The notes beneath the pieces were generated by a model. It did no database searches, was not told the DNA's origin, and worked only from the letters and a program-made list of their open reading frames with translations. Shown here in pieces: positions 18,622-27,302 of a stretch of 64,000 nt of DNA. Both the position numbers and the translations under genes were made by a program. The stretch is from Sphingomonas sp. Y38-1Y (GTDB lineage: Bacteria > Pseudomonadota > Alphaproteobacteria > Sphingomonadales > Sphingomonadaceae): positions 2,945,001-3,009,000 of the forward strand of contig NZ_CP135916.1 of assembly GCF_032391395.1 (NCBI RefSeq), given 5' to 3'. Each line of letters opens with the position of its first letter. The first letter of the stretch is position 1.

Positions 18622-18828
18622 TTGCCTCTTAATGGCGGCATCCGCCGCGAGCCGGAGCTGCCGGTCGAGCAGGAGATCATGCCCACGCCCACGCCGCTGC
18701 CAACCGGTGAATTCGACTTCGACGACTCCGCGAGCGAGGATGCCGCCGCGGCGCGGCGGCAGAGCGACAGGATGCGCGGCGCCGCTCGCCAAGCGTCCCT
18801 CGATCGCGGCGATGGGATCGAGTTGTGA
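18622..18828 (+). pseudogene. traG: TraG coupling protein, C-terminal tail only
   Basis: The frame encodes REPELPVEQEI, a proline-rich stretch, GEFDFDDSASEDAAAARR and ARQASLDRGDGIEL, then a TGA overlapping the next start. This acidic tail matches my recollection of the C-termini of TraG/VirD4-type coupling proteins in alphaproteobacterial trb islands, where traG precedes a CopG-like gene and trbB. The remaining ~600 residues, with the ATPase motifs, are missing, and unrelated sequence lies upstream of about 18640. The identification rests on tail similarity and gene order. Confidence 0.65.
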
Positions 18829-19259
18829 GCCGGCTCAAGGTCAAGCACACGTTCCGGCTGCCCCCCGATCTTTCGGCGGCGCTCGCGGACTATGCTGCGC
18901 GCAAGCGCGTCACCCAGGCGCTGGTGGTCGAAACTGCGCTCGCCACGTTCCTGTCCGGCGACACCAGCGAGCATCTCGAAGCGGCGCTCAGCCGCCGCCT
19001 CGATCGCATCAACCGGCAGGCGGATCGGCTCGCCTGGCATGTCGAGCTGGGCAACGAGACATTGGCGCTGTTCGTGCGCTTCTGGCTACGGAACAACCCA
19101 CCGCTACCCGACGCAGCGCTCGCCCCCGCTCAGGCCATGGGCAAGGAGCGATGGCAGCGATTTGTCGAAACGCTCAATCGCCGCATGGCGTTCGGACCGC
19201 GTCTGAGGAACGAGATTTCCGAGGATGTCAGCGCAGACGAAGCAGCGAAGCAGCGCTAG
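18825..19259 (+). CDS. CopG-like ribbon-helix-helix protein of the trb module
   Basis: This 144-aa protein starts with a ribbon-helix-helix: KVKHTFRLPPDLSAALADYA followed by RVTQALVVETALATFL. Its long C-terminal region contains RLDRINRQADRLAWHVELG and the conserved-looking GKERWQRFVETLNRR. In related islands this gene lies between traG and trbB. Here its stop (TAG, 19257-19259) coincides with the inversion breakpoint, and trbB lies at 11766 on the opposite strand. Autoregulation of the transfer genes is a plausible role but unproven. Confidence 0.85.
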   Translation: MSRLKVKHTFRLPPDLSAALADYAARKRVTQALVVETALATFLSGDTSEHLEAALSRRLDRINRQADRLAWHVELGNETLALFVRFWLRNNPPLPDAALAPAQAMGKERWQRFVETLNRRMAFGPRLRNEISEDVSADEAAKQR

Positions 19260-19877
19260 ACGCCCATAGGCGAAGGCGCGAAAGCGATCAGCTTCACCAT
19301 CGACTCCTTTCCCTTGCGCTTGCTGATCAGCGGCATCGCCAAGAACACGGCCGGCATCGGGCAGCTTCAGCAACTCTATGCCGCCTTCGACGCCGGTCAG
19401 GGCCAGGCGCTGGCACCGGTCCTCTACGACTTCTTCCTCAAGGAGCCGCCGACGCTTTCCGGCATGCCCGAGCTGATGGACGTCGCATCGGGCATCAGCG
19501 ATGCGAGGCTGGAGCGGGTCGCCCGCGAGGGCCGGGACGCGATCGTGGGAACCGCGACCAACTTTCCGATGCCGCAGCTCGCACGCGCGTTGCCGCAGAT
19601 GGACCTCGGTCCGACCTTCCGGTCGGACGTGCGGTCCTCCGTTCCCACGCTCGTCCTCAGCGGTGACTTGGATCTGCGCACGCCGGTCGAGGAGCAGGCC
19701 GAAGCGATCGCCGGGCTTGCGAACGCCACCAGGGTGACGGTCCGCGGCGGCGGGCACGACCTCTTCGAGGCGCACCCCGGCATAACCGGTGTGATCGCCG
19801 ACTTCTTCGCGGGTCGGCCGGTCACCGCGACCGAACTGACCGTGCCGACCCCGAGCGGACCGGCGGGCGGCCGATGA
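19260..19877 (+). pseudogene. Exported alpha/beta hydrolase, C-terminal half (split by inversion)
   Basis: The open frame after the breakpoint reads PIGEGAKAISFTIDSFPLR and continues through PTLVLSGDLDLRTPVEEQ (acid residue region) and GGGHDLFEAHPG (catalytic His), the C-terminal motifs of TAP-like hydrolases. There is no start codon matching a real N-terminus. It is the missing half of the gene at 12295-13212 and rejoins it in frame by inverting 12295-19262. Its 3' end overlaps the next gene by 4 bp, an old operon link. Confidence 0.88.
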
Positions 19878-20341
19878 GCGTCAGACCTATGTCCCGTAGG
19901 CTCGCCGCCGCGCTGCTCGTCACCGATCTGGCGTTCCTCGTCTACTGGTCGGCATCGACGCTGCAGCTCGTCGGCGTCGCCAACGCTCCCGCCGACATGA
20001 TGTATGCCGACTATGTGGAGCCGCGCGTTGTCGCCTGGAACTGGTCGTTTCTGCCACTCGACTTCGCTTTCGTGCTGACCGGCCTTGCCGCGCTCTCCGC
20101 ATCGCGGGGAGGCTTAGCCTCCTGGCGCACGCTCGCGATCGTCTCGCTGACGCTCACCGCGACCGCCGGCGGCATGGCGGTAAGCTACTGGACGCTGCTG
20201 GCTGAGTTCGACCCGGCGTGGTTCCTGCCCAATCTGGCTATCCTGCTCTGGCCGTTTGCCTTCCTGCCCGACCTCGTCCGGCAGGAAGGTGCCCTGTCCT
20301 CTGACCCAAGCTCGCCCGCACGTTCTGGCGATCCGGAATGA
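19874..20341 (+). CDS. Four-helix membrane protein, DUF5360-like
   Basis: The 155-aa product has four membrane helices (about residues 10-30, 55-75, 85-105 and 118-138) with motifs DLAFLVYWSAS, VAWNWSFLPLDFAF and WFLPNLAILLWPF that fit the YvaD/DUF5360 family. The ATG overlaps the hydrolase stop. It was probably cotranscribed with the intact hydrolase. No function is known for the family. Confidence 0.72.
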   Translation: MSVRPMSRRLAAALLVTDLAFLVYWSASTLQLVGVANAPADMMYADYVEPRVVAWNWSFLPLDFAFVLTGLAALSASRGGLASWRTLAIVSLTLTATAGGMAVSYWTLLAEFDPAWFLPNLAILLWPFAFLPDLVRQEGALSSDPSSPARSGDPE

Positions 20342-20384
20342 CAAATCAACCGGCTCGGAAGCGAGCCGACTGAGGAGGCAAGAC

Positions 20385-21203
20385 GTGAATGATGGTTCGA
20401 CCGACGCTGACACCAAACTGACCTTGCCCGCCGACCTGACCGCGGAACTGGGCGGTTACGAGTGGGAGCGGGACGACGCGGGCGAGTCGGGCGCGATCGT
20501 CGTTCGGCTGCATGGCCGGCGCGGCGCACCCGATCTTTACCTCAAGCATGGAGGCGGGACGCTGACCGAGGACCTGCTCGCGGAAGCGGACCGCCTTCGA
20601 TGGCTTGCGGGGCGGCTGCCCGTCCCAGCGGTCGTGCAGTTTCGCCATGCCGCCGACGAGGCGTGGCTGCTGACAGAGGCGCTGCCCGGCGAAACGGCAT
20701 GCGAACTGCTTGAAGCCGGGACTGATGCCGACGCGCAGACGCGCGTCGTGGAGGCGATGGGGCGGTTTCTCCGGACCGTCCACTCGATCCCCGTCCAGGA
20801 GTGCCCGTTCGACAGCGGCCACGTCGGCCGGCTCGCGCACGCGCGCCGGCGCATCGATGCCGGGCTGGTCGACGAGGACGACTTTGACGGGGAGCGGGAG
20901 GGCTGGACCGCTGAACAAGTGTGGCAGGCTCTCCAGGAAGCTGAGCCGTTCTCTTCCGACTTGGTGGTCACGCACGGCGACTTCTCGCTCGACAACGTCT
21001 TGATCGCCAATGGCAGAGTCGTGGGGTGCATCGACGTCGGACGTCTGGGCGTCGCCGATCGCTACCAGGATCTCGCCATCGCTTGGAACTGCCTCGAGGA
21101 GTTCGGTCCGGCGCTACAGGCACAGTTCTTGGCAGCTTACGGCGTCACGAAGATCGACAGAGGTAAGCTCCATTTTTACCGGATGCTCGATGAGCTATTT
21201 TGA
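20385..21203 (+). CDS. Aminoglycoside 3'-phosphotransferase-like kinase
   Basis: From a GTG at 20385, preceded by GAGGAGG, the protein has 272 aa, close to typical APH(3') enzymes. It shows the nucleotide-binding lysine region DLYLKHGGG, the catalytic loop VVTHGDFSLDNVLI at about residue 195, the metal-binding GCIDVGRLGVADRYQDLA, and the family C-terminus with YRMLDELF. It should phosphorylate an aminoglycoside 3'-hydroxyl with ATP or GTP. It lies 43 bp after the DUF5360-like gene, outside any visible integron or transposon. Substrate range cannot be read from the sequence. Confidence 0.85.
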   Translation: MNDGSTDADTKLTLPADLTAELGGYEWERDDAGESGAIVVRLHGRRGAPDLYLKHGGGTLTEDLLAEADRLRWLAGRLPVPAVVQFRHAADEAWLLTEALPGETACELLEAGTDADAQTRVVEAMGRFLRTVHSIPVQECPFDSGHVGRLAHARRRIDAGLVDEDDFDGEREGWTAEQVWQALQEAEPFSSDLVVTHGDFSLDNVLIANGRVVGCIDVGRLGVADRYQDLAIAWNCLEEFGPALQAQFLAAYGVTKIDRGKLHFYRMLDELF

Positions 21204-21314
21204 GTGTGTTCGGCTGCAAAACGCGGGGTTAGCTCTGACCCAATTTCGCTCATTCAAAGCGCTAACTTAGCTTGCGCTAAGCGGCCATTTGTTCAGGTTG
21301 ATGACCGTGACGGC

Positions 21315-21830
21315 TTACATCTTGAGGCGCAACGTGCCGCCAACAATCCGCGGATCGCTTGGGCTGCCGATAATCAGGTCCGTGTTGCCCGCCTAGCGCG
21401 TCATGTTTTGGGTGTAACCGGCGTCGAGCCGGTTGCGCGTCCAGACGATTACCTCCGTCGCGTCTAAAAGGCAGTAGCCAACTGGTATCGGTGAGGTGGC
21501 ATTCGCTGATCGTGGTGAAGCGCGACAGGCTGGGTTCACCGATGAACCCGCTGCGCGAGGCGCTGTCGACATGGACGAACACCTCCCCCCCCCTGACCAC
21601 CGGGCGGACATAATCGAGCCCAGCCGTAACCGCGATCCGTGGCAGGGACGCCAGGCGGCGGCCGATTAGACTGCGCCGCTTCGTAGCGGAGGTCTGCACC
21701 TAAGTGGACATAGGCCGGCGGGATAGTTGGTGTACTCGCCGTCGAAATAGGCGACGCTGCCGCGGATGCTGAGCCCCGCACGATGATAGCGATCTGGTTC
21801 GATACGCTTTCGTTCGCCGTCACGTCAAAG
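21315..21830 (-). pseudogene. TonB-dependent receptor, C-terminal remnant
   Basis: Pieces in different minus-strand frames match the end of a TonB-dependent receptor: LPRIAVTAGLDYVRPVV, VHVDSASRSGFIGEPSLSRF, ATEVIVWTRNRLDAGYTQN, and the terminal PRIVGGTLRLKM ending in TAA at 21315. At least two frameshifts and an in-frame TAG interrupt it, and the plug and most of the barrel are gone. It adjoins the PepSY gene and belongs to the same eroded siderophore-uptake locus. Confidence 0.8.
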
Positions 21831-21925
21831 TGTCGGTGTTTGCTTTCCAGCTCTTCGATCAGCAGGAAAGGTTGAATCAGGCGCGAACTGCGCGCCCCAA
21901 GAAACCTTTCGTTTTCTGACGCTCG

Positions 21926-23401
21926 TTGCAGCCAGGATGCGCCTTACCCGTGAGGCCGGCCATCTTGCTATCGCTAATGATGCCCGCGACACGAGTCGAA
22001 CAGGCCTCGTCGGTCTCGATCGATGCCATTGCGCACACGATGCATCCGCTGGCGGTGGCGGCAAAGGCGCGGCGCTGGGCCGTACAGATGCCGACCGCCC
22101 GCCAGCCGACCGCGCGCGCCTATTACGATACGGCCACAGAGCGGAAGGTACTGCATCTTGATCCCGCGACCGGCGCGATCATCGCGCCCGAGCGCACGCT
22201 GGGCGCGACCGGCTTCTTCTATCCCTTTCACTTCAGCCTGTTTATTCACCATTGGGATCTGGGCGAGTGGCTGGCCGGGCTGGCGGCGCTGGCGATGATG
22301 GTGATGTGCGTGTCGGGTGTCGTCATCCACCGGCGCATTTTCGCGGACTTCTTCACGCTCAGGATCGTACGCAAGACACAGCGGACCACGCTCGACCTCC
22401 ACAACGTGACCGGCGTCGTCGGCCTACCGTTCAATTTCCTGATCGCGTTCACCGGCCTCGTCATCTTCATGGGTGTGTACCTGCCCGGCATCCGCGACGT
22501 CCTGTATCCCGGCGAACCGGCTGCATTCGTCGCCGAAGCCTATGGCACCCCGCGGATACCGGCGCTCAAGCAACCGGCGGAGCTCGTGCCGCTCGGCCCG
22601 ATGATCGCTGAGGCACAGCGTCGCTGGAACGGCGCTGCACCGGCCAGCGTGCTGATCTTCAACCCGGGTGATCGCGGCGCGTCGGTGATGGTCAATCAGG
22701 ATACGTCGTCCCGTGTGACGATGGACGCGAATACGGTGATGTTCGAGGGTGCAACCGGCCGCGTGATCGCCGGACCGCATCGCTACAGTCCGACGATGAT
22801 GACCTTCGGTTATCTGTCGGGAATGCACTATACGTGGTTTGACCATGCTACCCTACGCTGGCTCTACTTTATCAGCGGGCTGGCGGGCTGCGTGCTGATC
22901 GCCACCGGGTTTCTGTTCTGGATCCAGTCGCGGGCCAAGCGCCATGCCAAGGCCGGCGTGCGCGGCATGGTGCTGGTGCGTGGCCTGTCGGTCGGCGCGA
23001 CGATCGGCATCGTTCTCGCCTCACTCGGCTTCCTGATCGCCAACCGCCTGCTGCCCGACATCGTGACGATCGCCGGCGTGCCGCGCGCCTGGATGGAGGT
23101 TAGGGTTTTCTGCGTTGTTTGGCTTCTCGCCTTCGCCCACGCCTGGCTGCGTCCCGGCAGCGCCTGGCGCGAACAAAGCATGGCGGTCGGCGTCGCGAGC
23201 CTGGCTGCCGTGGGGCTTAACTGGACGACGACCGGCGATATGCTGCCCGTCAGTATCGCGGCGGGGCGGTGGGCCGTGGCAGGCGTCGATCTGGTGCTGC
23301 TGGCCGCAGGCGCGATTGCCCTGGTAGCCGCGCGCCGTCTTGCAATGCGGGCGCGTGCGGGAAAGGCACGTGACGTAACTCCAAAACCGGCCACGCCATG
23401 A
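21926..23401 (+). CDS. PepSY-associated membrane protein (siderophore uptake), possibly 5'-truncated
   Basis: The frame encodes 491 aa with PepSY-TM features: HLDPATGAII, PFHFSLFIHHWDLGEW before a membrane helix, LDLHNVTGVVGLPFNFLIA with the conserved histidine, and a C-terminal set of helices. Family members normally begin with a membrane helix carrying a WLH-type motif. Here the first ~60 residues lack it and look unlike the family, so the 5' end may have been lost. It is coupled to a broken DUF3325 gene. The intact family assists ferric-siderophore uptake, probably as an inner-membrane reductase. Confidence 0.75.
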   Translation: MQPGCALPVRPAILLSLMMPATRVEQASSVSIDAIAHTMHPLAVAAKARRWAVQMPTARQPTARAYYDTATERKVLHLDPATGAIIAPERTLGATGFFYPFHFSLFIHHWDLGEWLAGLAALAMMVMCVSGVVIHRRIFADFFTLRIVRKTQRTTLDLHNVTGVVGLPFNFLIAFTGLVIFMGVYLPGIRDVLYPGEPAAFVAEAYGTPRIPALKQPAELVPLGPMIAEAQRRWNGAAPASVLIFNPGDRGASVMVNQDTSSRVTMDANTVMFEGATGRVIAGPHRYSPTMMTFGYLSGMHYTWFDHATLRWLYFISGLAGCVLIATGFLFWIQSRAKRHAKAGVRGMVLVRGLSVGATIGIVLASLGFLIANRLLPDIVTIAGVPRAWMEVRVFCVVWLLAFAHAWLRPGSAWREQSMAVGVASLAAVGLNWTTTGDMLPVSIAAGRWAVAGVDLVLLAAGAIALVAARRLAMRARAGKARDVTPKPATP

Positions 23402-23724
23402 TAATGACCGGCTTGCTGATCGCTGCGTCGCTGAGCGCATTTCTGGGAGCTGTATTGGTCGCTTTGTCCAATCGCATACACTGAATTTCAGTCTCTGGAT
23501 CATCCGCTCGTTTACCCGACCGGCGTAGGAACCTGACTTGCGGTGCGCTGCTGTTTATGCTGACCGCCGTACTTGCCATTCTACGAGACGGCTGGGGGAT
23601 GGGTTTGCTGCTCGCCCCCCTTCTCATCGCTGTCGCAATTGCGACAGTGATAGCAATACTTGCGGCACGACCGGGCTCGCTGCGGCTGCTTGCCTGTTTC
23701 AATCGAGCTAATCGCCGGCCCTGA
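23398..23724 (+). pseudogene. DUF3325-like membrane protein interrupted by a stop codon
   Basis: The ATG at 23398 overlaps the PepSY stop. The frame reads MIMTGLLIAASLSAFLGA, meets TGA at codon 29 (23482-23484), and then stays open in the same frame to 23724 with CGALLFMLTAVLAIL and further hydrophobic helices. Without the stop this would be a ~108-aa three-helix protein of the DUF3325 type that usually follows PepSY genes. A single nonsense mutation is the simplest reading. A sequencing error is possible. Confidence 0.75.
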
Positions 23725-24118
23725 CGAGGTGTTTTTTCAGCGATGTTCGTGAAGAAGGTTCGCGGACGCTCAGCTATGCCCGTCATGACAGTCCGGAAAG
23801 GCCAGACATCAAGGTGAGGAAAGTCAACTAGCTCTCCATCCAAGTTAAAGCGGCTAGGTCATTCCCCACAGCCACGGACGGTTGCGACACCGCTCGCTAC
23901 TTCAGCTCTTCCAGGAGGATGGGTACGTCAGGCTGTCGTTTCGAAGACCAATGGCGCCGCATTTGCGGTCGCTACGATCCGACCTCGCGGCTGCCTGGAC
24001 CCACAATCGGTCGCTCAGGGGCGTTCAGTCCCGGCCCGGAAGCTGCCATTCGTTCAGCCGCTAGGCTGCGGTCCGGGGGCGCGGCCAAACGCACTGGCGG
24101 AAAGGCCGGAAGTGATGA
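23725..24118. other. Intergenic region with a dispersed-repeat trace
   Basis: About 390 bp without a supported gene. ACCCACAATCGG at 23999-24010 recurs at 28739-28750 and belongs to a family of degenerate intergenic repeats also seen at 27154 and 28782. Confidence 0.5.
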
Positions 24119-24460
24119 TTAGTTGCGGTTTTGCCGAACCGATCTATCGACCATCCAGAGATGGAATAGCTGTGCGCCGAGGACGAGCAGTCCGAGTGCT
24201 ATGCACGTCGGGGTCGCGAGCCCTTCCTGTCCGGGCCGAGGCTGCACGATGGACAGCAGCACGCCAACGCCGATGAGCAGGAGCGTTGAGATCGCCGGGA
24301 TGAACGCCAACGCGATCTTACGCGGAGCGGACCAAATCACTTCGCCGTCAAGCCACCATTGCATCGGCAACGACGCTTCGTCTCTGAAACGGATGCTTGC
24401 GCATCGCGCAATGCTCCAAATCACTGCGCTGAATGTGATCCCTATAAAGATGGTCTTCAT
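24119..24460 (-). CDS. Small three-helix membrane protein, unknown function
   Basis: The ATG at 24460 gives 113 aa. An upstream in-frame start at 24541 adds a basic stretch of poor quality. Helices lie at about residues 3-18, 50-72 and 85-102, with the loop SLPMQWWLDGEVIWSAPRK between the first two. That loop is reminiscent of DUF1648/SdpI-like proteins, though the match is weak. It stands alone between intergenic regions. Confidence 0.6.
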   Translation of the reverse strand: MKTIFIGITFSAVIWSIARCASIRFRDEASLPMQWWLDGEVIWSAPRKIALAFIPAISTLLLIGVGVLLSIVQPRPGQEGLATPTCIALGLLVLGAQLFHLWMVDRSVRQNRN

Positions 24461-24696
24461 AGACGTTCTCCCGATCGCCCAATCATACTGTAGGAAGTAC
24501 CTTCGCAAAACGGGCGTGAGCGGACGTCCTGCCCGCCTCACAATCAGACATCTACGGCCGATTTCCCTGATTTCCGACTTTGGTCACCCGTTCGCGTGCG
24601 CTCAACGTCCATGGGTCAGTCTGGGCGCGACCCGCTTAGACACGCTCCGTGCTCGAACTGGCGTTATTCGCGAGAACCGAAACACTCCCGGTATTC

Positions 24697-27045
24697 TCAA
24701 TTGCGCGAGGAGGCCGTTCCAATGGCGATGACCCGGTCCGAACCCAGCCATCCCACGACGGTCGCGGGTCGCGGCGGCAGTGACAGCTTGTTGTCAGTCG
24801 TTTCGGCCGCGACAACCTGAAGGTAGCTGCCGCGACGCGTTTCATAGCGCAGAGCGATAGGCTTGCCGGTCGACTGCCACCGCACCTTGATCCGTTTGCG
24901 ACCTGTGCCGGGTGCCGGGACTACACGCCCGCCGACCACCAGCGACTGTATCGGCGTGTCCGTTGCGAGCAGCAACGTCATCGTGCGACCGCCAGCGGCC
25001 GGAACCACGACGATGCGGCGCCACGCGCCTTCGCGGGTGATGCGGATCGTCGGAGACGGCACCGCGTGGTCACCGGTGGGTACGCGCCAGACCGAATCGT
25101 TCGCGATGAGCGGCATCGACTCCCTCGCCGGCGCCGCGCCATCCCGACGGAGCATCGCCATCGTCCAAGAATCCGGCCGTTCGAGTGGGCTGACCAGCCA
25201 GTGACGGCCCTCCGGATCGGACACACCGTAAAGCTGCGACAACGCGGGAAAGCGCGGGCTGGGAGGCGTTGCACGGATGAACAACAGCAGCGCCGCAGCC
25301 GTCAGCAGCGCCGCAAAACTTAAGCGAAGGGGCAGTCCGCCCGCCAAGGGCAGTACGATCGGTGCCGCGAACAGCACGAAGACGCCGATCGCCTCCGGCG
25401 TGGGCACGCCGAGCGCCAGGAGCACCGAATGGCCGAAGATCAACAGGTAGGCGAGCGGCAGCACGCCTAATGCCGCCGCGATCCAGGCACCATGCCGAGC
25501 GAAGCGGGCGGCGACGATCCCCCCCGCTGCCGCCAGCGTCGGGAACAGGATCAGCGGCGTGAGCGCCGGCGCCAGCGATTGGACAGCGAGCGAGAGGATG
25601 AGGCCGACGAGCAAGGTTCCCGCTCGCAACGCCCGCTCGTCGATCGCTTTCGCGAACGCCCACCAGCTCGCACCCGCGGCGGCGACGCCGAGCAGGATCG
25701 TGGCGAGCGGCGGGCGGCCGAGCACGATCGCGACCCCAGCTGCGAGAAGACAGGCGAGCGCTACCGGGCCCCTTGACCGACCGTGTCGCAGCAGCGCCGC
25801 CGGAACAGTAAGGCACGACGCTGCGACCAGCCCTAGCGCTACTTCATATCGACCGAACGTCGCCATGATCCGGTGGTGCGCGCCCCAGTCGTCGGCGACC
25901 CCGGTCAGCGCGTAGCCGAGCCGCGCCGCCACGATCGAGACGAGGGCGCAGGTAAGTGCCGCGACCGCCCCACGCATCACCGCCGTCGCACCGACGCCGC
26001 CGCGGATCACGCCCAGGCCCGCAAGGCCTATCGCGATCGCCAGGAGTGGCCATCCGACCCAAGCTGGATAGCGGAACACAACCACCGGCCAGGCATCCGC
26101 AAACACCCCGTCATCGCCGCGGACTACCGGTCGAGGATCGTCCGCGACCGCGCGCACGACGGGAAGGACCTGATCGCCCAGGCTCTGGACCGTGCGCGGA
26201 TCGACGTTCTCGAACGTGTCGCGAGGCGTGTGATAGTCGAACTCACCGTCGAGGAACGCGAAGTTGAGCGCGGGGATGTCGAGGCCAGCGGTCGCGGTCA
26301 GGTCCGTCCGGTTCGGCAGCTGCCGGTAGAGAAAGGTCGCTGCCGAATGGGCGAAGCGGTGGCCCGCCGTCGCGCGGTACTTGGCGACCAGCCCGCCCGA
26401 CCCAGGCCCGGTCTCGAACATGGTGCCCAGGCCCCGCGTGCCACGCGAGTCGATGTTGATCAGCGCACCAATTCGTCGGGCGCGAGCGGGGTCGGCGAAG
26501 AACAGCCGCGCACCGAGCAGTCCGGCCTCCTCGCCATCGGTGAGGATCAGGACGACGTTGCGCGCCGGGCGGTCGCCGGCGAGTACCGCTCGCGCGGTCT
26601 CCAGCACGACGGCAACGCCGACGCCGTCGTCCGCCGCGCCGAACGATCCCGGTACCGAGTCGGTGTGCGCCATCATCGCGACCGCAGGCAGCTGAGGCAT
26701 GCGACCTGGAAGGACCGCGACCAGCGTCTCGACCTCACCAGCCTGCACAGACGCGTTCTTGCCGGAAGAGACGCCGACGCCAATTCCGTTCAACGCGAAG
26801 ACTTGCGCTCCCATTAGGCGGAGACGTTCTGCAACCACTCGCCGCACCTGCGCGGCCTCAGGCGAGCCTGCCGGATGCGGCCTTGAGGACACGGCTCGGA
26901 CGATGCTCATGGCGCGCGTGGCCGAGAAGGCGGTCGGCGCAGCGCTCGATGGCACGGCGCTGGGAGGCTGCATCGCCAGCCAGGCGAGCCCGAGTGCGAC
27001 GAGCATCATGATGCCCGCGGGCAGCCAGGTAGTCAGACGAGCCAA
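24697..27045 (-). CDS. M28-family metallopeptidase with C-terminal membrane domain
   Basis: The 782-aa protein has an N-terminal membrane anchor (about residues 10-28) and an M28 zinc aminopeptidase domain (about 45-310). Visible metal ligands and catalytic residues include His127 (MMAHTDSV), Asp139 (GAADDGVG), Glu172-Glu173 (TDGEEAGL) and the later His in FDYHTPRDT. About eight membrane helices follow (about 325-620), then a soluble C-terminal domain. This is the layout of ER-peptidase-like (ERMP1/Fxna) bacterial homologues. The active site should face the periplasm. It is monocistronic and its substrates are unknown. Confidence 0.88.
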   Translation of the reverse strand: MARLTTWLPAGIMMLVALGLAWLAMQPPSAVPSSAAPTAFSATRAMSIVRAVSSRPHPAGSPEAAQVRRVVAERLRLMGAQVFALNGIGVGVSSGKNASVQAGEVETLVAVLPGRMPQLPAVAMMAHTDSVPGSFGAADDGVGVAVVLETARAVLAGDRPARNVVLILTDGEEAGLLGARLFFADPARARRIGALINIDSRGTRGLGTMFETGPGSGGLVAKYRATAGHRFAHSAATFLYRQLPNRTDLTATAGLDIPALNFAFLDGEFDYHTPRDTFENVDPRTVQSLGDQVLPVVRAVADDPRPVVRGDDGVFADAWPVVVFRYPAWVGWPLLAIAIGLAGLGVIRGGVGATAVMRGAVAALTCALVSIVAARLGYALTGVADDWGAHHRIMATFGRYEVALGLVAASCLTVPAALLRHGRSRGPVALACLLAAGVAIVLGRPPLATILLGVAAAGASWWAFAKAIDERALRAGTLLVGLILSLAVQSLAPALTPLILFPTLAAAGGIVAARFARHGAWIAAALGVLPLAYLLIFGHSVLLALGVPTPEAIGVFVLFAAPIVLPLAGGLPLRLSFAALLTAAALLLFIRATPPSPRFPALSQLYGVSDPEGRHWLVSPLERPDSWTMAMLRRDGAAPARESMPLIANDSVWRVPTGDHAVPSPTIRITREGAWRRIVVVPAAGGRTMTLLLATDTPIQSLVVGGRVVPAPGTGRKRIKVRWQSTGKPIALRYETRRGSYLQVVAAETTDNKLSLPPRPATVVGWLGSDRVIAIGTASSRN

Positions 27046-27153
27046 GACTTGACCATAGCGGCATGCGAGCGTGATGACGACAGTTCCCGCCGATCGGCTA
27101 CGCTTGCACGACCCATCTGCAGACGTTCGCAGCCTATTTCCAACTGCCCAACT

Positions 27154-27178
27154 CCGGTCGTTCGTTCATGTCGGCGGA
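27154..27178 (+). repeat. Dispersed intergenic repeat, copy A
   Basis: CCGGTCGTTCGTTCATGTC followed by GGCGGA lies in the gap between the M28 and beta-lactamase-fold genes. Its first 19 bases match 28782-28800 exactly. Confidence 0.6.
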
Positions 27179-27302
27179 CAAGCGCTCCTAGTTCGCGAAA
27201 CTCTCCCCGCCCCATCGCCAGGTCTTATACGGCATCAGTTCGCGATCCGGACCGCTGTCAGCTAATGGACAGCCGAGACATAGCCAGACCGGCGACCAGC
27301 AA

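Noticed and set aside
18476..19666. 396-codon plus-strand frame crossing the TraG tail, CopG-like gene and hydrolase fragment
   Set aside because: It runs through three features and the inversion breakpoint in a different frame, and the translation is low-complexity Arg/Ser-rich.
23482..23484. TGA codons in the DUF3325 and HipA remnants as possible recoding (selenocysteine or TGA=Trp)
   Set aside because: There is no SECIS-like hairpin evidence. Other genes in the window use TGA as normal stop, and the nearby genes are otherwise decaying.
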